This document shows, piece by piece, positions 58,661-64,000 of a stretch of DNA of 64,000 bases; the stretch's first letter is position 1; the number at the start of each line of letters is the position of its first letter. Source of the stretch: SHZI01 sp031409515. Lineage in GTDB: Bacteria > Pseudomonadota > Gammaproteobacteria > Steroidobacterales > GCA-2729495. The stretch is taken from the NCBI GenBank assembly GCA_031409515.1, contig JANNXJ010000005.1, positions 1-64,000 on the forward strand. The letters are read 5' to 3'. The notes beneath the pieces are model-generated. The model was not told the DNA's origin and did not search any database. It saw only the letters and a program-made list of their open reading frames with translations. A program made the position numbers and the translations under genes.

Positions 58661-59265
58661 GCGCCCAGCGACCGCAACTGCTGCTGATCGACAACTACGA
58701 TTCCTTCACCTACAACCTGGTGCAGGCCTTTCTCGTGCTCGGCGCGGACGTGCAGGTGTACCGGAATGACGAACTGACGGTGCCCGAGGCCCTCGCACTA
58801 AAGCCTACCCACCTGTGCATCTCGCCCGGACCGGGCCGCCCGGACGACGCCGGCGTCTCCCTGCAGATGCTGGCCGCCTTCGAGCGCCGCGTGCCAATTC
58901 TGGGCGTGTGTCTTGGCCATCAGTCCCTGGTGCAGCACTTCGGTGGCCGGATCGTCTCCGCCGACCGCCTGATGCATGGCAAGACCTCGATGATCGACCA
59001 CGACGGGCGCACGATTTACGCCGGCTTGAGCCAGCCCTTCCAGGCTGGTCGTTACCATTCCCTGGCCGCCGAGGCTGCCAGCCTGCCGGCCGTGCTGGAA
59101 ATCACGGCCCGCAGTGAGCGGGGCGAGATCATGGGTGTTCGGCACCGGGAGTTGCCCCTCGAGGGCGTGCAGTTTCATCCTGAGAGTGTGCTGACCCCGG
59201 AAGGTAACCGGCTGCTGGGCAATTTTCTGGGCTCGTTGGCAGGCATGCCCTCGAAGGCCTCCTGA
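58657..59265 (+). CDS. trpG: Anthranilate synthase component II (glutamine amidotransferase)
   Basis: 202-residue class I amidotransferase supplying NH3 to TrpE. LLIDNYDSFTYNLVQAF at the start, nucleophile Cys in LGVCLGHQSL (about 84), and His-x-Glu in GVQFHPESVLTPEGNRLLGNFL complete the triad. GTG start overlaps trpE. Not fused to trpD, unlike E. coli. Confidence 0.96.
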   Translation: MSAQRPQLLLIDNYDSFTYNLVQAFLVLGADVQVYRNDELTVPEALALKPTHLCISPGPGRPDDAGVSLQMLAAFERRVPILGVCLGHQSLVQHFGGRIVSADRLMHGKTSMIDHDGRTIYAGLSQPFQAGRYHSLAAEAASLPAVLEITARSERGEIMGVRHRELPLEGVQFHPESVLTPEGNRLLGNFLGSLAGMPSKAS

Positions 59266-59270
59266 TCCCG

Positions 59271-60290
59271 ATGGGCGGAATCACCACTACTCTTGAGCAC
59301 CTGCTGGCGCGGATCGACCTGTCCGAGGCCGATGCAGCGGATTTACTGCGCGCACTGACGGACGAGAACCTGCCACCGGCAATGGCCGCTGCCCTGCTGG
59401 TCGCGCTGCGGGCCAAGGGGGAGACCGCGGCGGAAGTCCGGGGCTTCGCCACCGCCATGCGCGGTCTGGGCCGGCGCTTCGACCTGCCAACCGGGCTCCC
59501 CGCTGCCGACATCGTGGGCACCGGTGGCGACGGGTCGGGCAGCCTGAATCTCTCCACCGGTGCGGCGCTGCTCGCAGCGGCTTGCGGGTTGCCGATCGTC
59601 AAGCACGGCAACCGGTCCGTCTCATCGAAGTCGGGCAGTGCCGACGTGCTCGAAGCCCTCGGTATCCGCCTGCCGGCAGACCCGGCCGCCGCCCGCGCTC
59701 TCTTCGACGCCACTAACTTCACGTTTCTGTTCGCGCCGAACTTTCACCCTGCGATGAAAGCCATCGCGCCCGTGCGCCGGGCACTCGGGGTGCGGACGGT
59801 CTTCAACATCCTGGGTCCGCTGACGAATCCGGCGGCACCGCCCTTCGGCCTGATTGGCGCCTTCGATGTGCCCACGGCCCGGCTCCTGGCCAACACGCTG
59901 GCGGGGATGCCGATCCAGCGCTGTTTCGTCGTGCATGGCGAGCCGGGGTGGGACGAGGCGACGCCGGTTGGGCCCTTCACCCTCTTCGAGGTGCGGCCGG
60001 GCAGCGTCCGCCGGCAGCGGCGCGACCCGGCGCATTACGGTCTGCCCCGTTGCACGCCGGAGGATCTGGCCGGTGGGGACGCCGCAGAAAATGCGCGGGC
60101 CATCGAGGCCGTGCTGACCGGCCGGGATACGGGGCCCCACCGGGACGCGCTCGTGCTGGGCGCCGGCCTTGCCCTGGATCTGACGGGCCGGGCCCGCGGG
60201 CTCCGCCGTGGGATCGAACTGGCCCGCCGGACCCTCGCGAGCGGCGGCGGCACAGCGCTGCTTGAACGTCTGCGGGGCCTTAAGTCATGA
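59271..60290 (+). CDS. trpD: Anthranilate phosphoribosyltransferase
   Basis: 339 residues. The PRPP-binding DIVGTGGDGSGSLNLSTGAALLAAACG, KHGNRSVSSKSGSADVLEALG, FAPNFHPAMKAIAPVRRALGVRTVFNILGPLTNPA and VHGEPGWDEATP are family signatures. Overlaps trpC by four bases. The start codon follows trpG by five bases. Confidence 0.96.
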   Translation: MGGITTTLEHLLARIDLSEADAADLLRALTDENLPPAMAAALLVALRAKGETAAEVRGFATAMRGLGRRFDLPTGLPAADIVGTGGDGSGSLNLSTGAALLAAACGLPIVKHGNRSVSSKSGSADVLEALGIRLPADPAAARALFDATNFTFLFAPNFHPAMKAIAPVRRALGVRTVFNILGPLTNPAAPPFGLIGAFDVPTARLLANTLAGMPIQRCFVVHGEPGWDEATPVGPFTLFEVRPGSVRRQRRDPAHYGLPRCTPEDLAGGDAAENARAIEAVLTGRDTGPHRDALVLGAGLALDLTGRARGLRRGIELARRTLASGGGTALLERLRGLKS

Positions 60291-61171
60291 GCAGCCGGGA
60301 GCCGAACTTTCTCGCGCGCATGGCGGCCAGTAGTCGCCTCCGGTCGGACGCTGCGGAAGCGCGCCGGCCCGCTGGCCCGCTGGCTGAGCGTGTGGGGCGA
60401 CTACCACCCCCGCCTGCACTCAGCCTTTCCCCCCAGGGTTTCGACCTGATCGCCGAAGTGAAACGCCGGTCGCCGTCCGCCGGCAGTCTCGCGTCGGGTG
60501 CCCTGCAGATCGCGGCCCAGGCCCGCAACTACGTGCGGGGTGGCGCTGCCGCGCTGTCCGTGCTGACCGAGCCTGCCGAATTTGCCGGCGACCTCGCCCA
60601 CCTGAAAGAGGTGGCAGCGGCTGCTGCCCCCGTGCCGGCCATGCGCAAGGACTTTCTGGTCTCGCCCTACCAGCTGCTTGAGGCCCGCGCGGCCGGCGCC
60701 GGTGGCGTGCTGCTTATCGCTGCCATCTTCGACGACCGGGAGTTGCGCGCGATGCTCCGGGCCACCCACCAGCTGGGCCTGTTTGCCCTGGTCGAGGTGT
60801 TCGATCAGGCCGATCTGGAGCGCACCGTGCCCGCCATTCGCGCTGCGGGTCCCGCCGTTGATGACGGGCGCTGCCGCACGCTGCTGGGCGTGAACTGCCG
60901 GGATTTGCGCACGCTGCAGGTGGACTTCGGGCGCTTTGCGGACCTCGCGCCCCACCTGCCCCGGGGCGTGCCCGCGGTGGCCGAGAGTGGCGTGGAGTCA
61001 GCAGGGCAGGCCGCGCGAGTGGCGGGCCTGGGCTATGACGTCGCTCTCGTCGGCACGGCCCTCATGCGGGCGTCGGACCCGGGGCGCCTGGCGACTGAAC
61101 TGCTCGAAGCGGGCCGTGCCTCGGCCTTCGAGTCCCGCCGCACATCGGCCCCACATTGGGCACAACCGTGA
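60287..61171 (+). CDS. trpC: Indole-3-glycerol phosphate synthase
   Basis: 294-residue TIM barrel. FDLIAEVKRRSPSAG (catalytic Lys), ALSVLTEPAEFAGDLAHLKEV, RKDFLVSPYQLLEARAAGA, LLGVNCRDLRTLQVD and AVAESGVESAGQAARV are typical. Separate from trpF. The first 40 residues are Arg/Ala-rich and less conserved. Ends overlapping the trpF GTG. Confidence 0.95.
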   Translation: MSSREPNFLARMAASSRLRSDAAEARRPAGPLAERVGRLPPPPALSLSPQGFDLIAEVKRRSPSAGSLASGALQIAAQARNYVRGGAAALSVLTEPAEFAGDLAHLKEVAAAAAPVPAMRKDFLVSPYQLLEARAAGAGGVLLIAAIFDDRELRAMLRATHQLGLFALVEVFDQADLERTVPAIRAAGPAVDDGRCRTLLGVNCRDLRTLQVDFGRFADLAPHLPRGVPAVAESGVESAGQAARVAGLGYDVALVGTALMRASDPGRLATELLEAGRASAFESRRTSAPHWAQP

Positions 61172-61774
61172 GGGTCTTTGTGAAGATCTGTGGTCTCTCG
61201 ACCCCCCGCGCCGTTGCAGCGGCCGTGAGTGCGGGTGCGGATGCCATCGGTTTTGTCTTTGCTGAATCTCCGCGGCAGGTCACGCCGAAACGTGCCAGAG
61301 AGCTCTGCGCTGCCGTGTCGCCCGTGATCATTCGCGTGGCTGTCATGCGTCACCCGGCAGCGGCGGACTGGCAGGGAGTGGCTGAGGAGTTCGAGCCGGA
61401 CTGGCTGCAGACGGATGCGGAAGATTTCGGCGGGCTGGACGTGCCCGAGAGATTTGGCCGACTATCGGTGTATCGCGACACGCCGTCGCTGGACACCAGG
61501 GCAGTGCCGACCGACGAACCCGTGCTCTTCGAGGCCCCGGCCAGCGGGGCGGGTGCCCGGGCTGACTGGCAGCGGGCGGCGTCCCTGGCCACCGGCCGGC
61601 AACTAATCCTGGCCGGCGGGCTGACCCCGGACAATGTGGGTGAAGCCATTTCCACCGTCCGGCCCTGGGGCGTGGACGTGAGCAGCGGCGTTGAAGCGAA
61701 GCGCGGCGTGAAGGACCTGGGGCGGATTGCCGCCTTCCTTCAGGCGGTGCGGGAAGCAGAACAGGCACATCTCC

Positions 61775-61785
<11 letters not shown>
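61168..61785 (+). CDS. trpF: Phosphoribosylanthranilate isomerase
   Basis: 205 residues from GTG of MRVFVKICGLS, whose GTGA overlaps the trpC stop; an upstream TTG at 61156 is an alternative. VKICGL (catalytic Cys), ADAIGFVFAESPRQV (catalytic region with Asp in the family), LILAGGLTPDNVGEAI and GVDVSSGVEAKRGVKD match PRAI. Free-standing trpF is the ancestral state. Its end overlaps trpB by 11 bases. Confidence 0.94.
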
Positions 61786-63039
<1,254 letters not shown>

Positions 63040-63043
<4 letters not shown>

Positions 63044-63825
63044 ACCCTCCCCAGCCAATCCGGGCGCGGGACAAGATCACCGCCGCCATTCGCAAGACCA
63101 CCGCGGCCGGCGGCACAGCGTTGGTGCCCTACATTACGGCCGGCTATCCACAGAAGGACCGCTTCATTGCCACCCTCAAAGCCATCGCCCGGGAGGCAGA
63201 CGTGGTGGAAGTGGGCGTGCCCTTCAGCGACCCGATGGCCGACGGGGTCACGATTCAGCGGGCGAGCCACACGGCGATTGCGGCGGGCGTGAACTTGCGC
63301 TGGATACTCCGGGAGCTGACGGCGGCGGGGCCCTTCGCGGCTCCCATCGTGCTGATGAGCTACCTGAACCCGCTGTTGAATCTGGGCTACAAGGAGCTGG
63401 CAGCTGCCTCAGTGCCTGCCGGGGTGTGCGGCTTCATTGTTCCCGACCTGCCCATCGAGGAGAGCGCGGATCTCGCCGCCGCACTGGACAACCAGGGCCT
63501 TGCGCTGATCCAGCTGGTGACGCCCGCGACGCCGGCCGGGCGCCTGAAAAGACTGTGTGCCGCCAGCCAGGGTTTCGTTTACGCCGTCACCGTGACCGGC
63601 ATTACAGGCGGTGCGAAAGAACTGCCTGCCGAAGTGACGGGCTATCTCGATCGCGTGCGGGCCCTGGCCACCTTGCCCGTGTGCGCCGGCTTCGGCGTGC
63701 GCCGGGCGGAGCAGGTGCGCAATCTCGCCCCCCACACAGACGGCGTCGTGGTCGGCTCGGCGCTGGTCGAGCAGCTGGAAAGCGGTGGTGACCCGGTGGT
63801 CTTCCTGAAGGCGCTGCGCGCCTAG
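63040..63825 (+). CDS. trpA: Tryptophan synthase alpha chain
   Basis: 261 residues, TIM barrel cleaving indole-3-glycerol phosphate. LVPYITAGYPQ, VVEVGVPFSDPMADGVTIQRAS (with catalytic Glu/Asp), IVLMSYLNPLL, GFIVPDLPIEES, YAVTVTGITGG and VCAGFGVRRAEQV are typical. Overlaps trpB by four bases. Last gene of the operon in the window; the next reading frame starts 10 bases later without a ribosome site. Confidence 0.96.
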
Positions 63826-63834
63826 CGGGCCTCT

Positions 63835-64000
63835 GTGATTCCATTTCAGAACAGCCAACTGCGAGTGGTTGGCCGCGAAGACTTTATCGCCATCAAACTC
63901 TTTGCGCACGGTCCGCAGGACCGTATCGATGCCGAGCAGGCGCTGCTGGCGCTGGCCCGCCGCGGTTGTGCGGTGCGAGAAAGTGGCAGTCTGGGGGAGA
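63835..64000 (+). CDS. Partial nucleotidyltransferase-like C-terminal fragment (runs off the window)
   Basis: Open from a GTG to the edge, 55 codons. RVVGREDFIAIKLFAHGPQDRIDAEQALLALA resembles the C-terminal helical segment that follows the catalytic part of AbiEii/MNT-type nucleotidyltransferases (typically PVPSPEDLIAMKLFA...RPQDLADI). The upstream catalytic G-S-D-x-D half is missing because trpA ends directly before, and there is no Shine-Dalgarno. It could be a remnant, or a short protein starting here; the window ends too soon to decide. Confidence 0.4.
   Translation, partial: MIPFQNSQLRVVGREDFIAIKLFAHGPQDRIDAEQALLALARRGCAVRESGSLGE

Overview
The window is a GC-rich, densely packed chromosomal segment of a gammaproteobacterium. 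Gene order (rph/rdgB/yicC and gmk-rpoZ-spoT-ridA-recG, pilMNOPQ-aroKB, the tesA/ybbA/ybbP trio, comF opposite bioB, cox genes with twin-TM and SURF1 neighbours) is gammaproteobacterial. REP palindromes of the GTAGGAGCG type recall Xanthomonadales and Pseudomonadales, and a PEP-CTERM protein points to an environmental biofilm former. The genus cannot be fixed from sequence alone. No rRNA, tRNA, CRISPR array, prophage or insertion sequence was seen.

Layout: 0.07-5 kb, minus strand, uvrD then the trkA-trkH potassium uptake genes. 5-13.3 kb, minus strand, an aa3-type cytochrome c oxidase cluster (DUF2244, coxB, coxA, a 40-residue protein, ctaG/cox11, coxC, SURF1, an SCO-like protein, ctaA) with one twin-TM gene on the opposite strand. 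13.5-18.8 kb, bioB-bioC, comF, ubiA, a CHAD protein and a dienelactone-hydrolase-like enzyme. 18.8-24.6 kb, minus strand, gmk-rpoZ-spoT-ridA-recG. 24.7-27.8 kb, a plus-strand accessory insert (RelE/Gp49-type toxin-antitoxin pair, SGNH hydrolase-like protein, PEP-CTERM protein) separating gmk from yicC. 27.8-33.8 kb, yicC, PP2C phosphatase, rph, rdgB, a DnaA-box palindrome, rpmE and gltA. 33.8-43.8 kb, PBP1A divergent from a c-di-GMP-I (GEMM) riboswitch and pilMNOPQ, followed by an accessory Gly-rich Ig-like lipoprotein. 43.8-51.7 kb, aroK-aroB-dgt-pyrF, tesA divergent from ybbA-ybbP, and a Nudix gene. 51.6-56.2 kb, minus strand, a D-2-hydroxyacid dehydrogenase and a PEP-carboxylase-like protein, with a membrane protein beyond them. 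56.2-64 kb, a lone MazF/PemK-like toxin, two tandem paralogous structured RNA units, then a complete trpL-trpEGDCFBA operon with a transcription attenuator.

The most notable observations are: (1) a duplicated, apparently undescribed structured RNA unit between the toxin gene and trpL; (2) a full-length PEP carboxylase homologue in which several residues known to be catalytic in E. coli appear replaced; (3) a canonical GEMM-I riboswitch leading into the type IV pilus assembly operon; (4) a trp attenuator with a 24-residue WWW leader peptide that may be translated from a leaderless mRNA; (5) REP palindromes whose own sequence supplies the stop codons of flanking genes; and (6) a palindrome of two perfect DnaA boxes upstream of rpmE. 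Most of the window is ordinary housekeeping, and the long antisense reading frames are GC-driven shadows.
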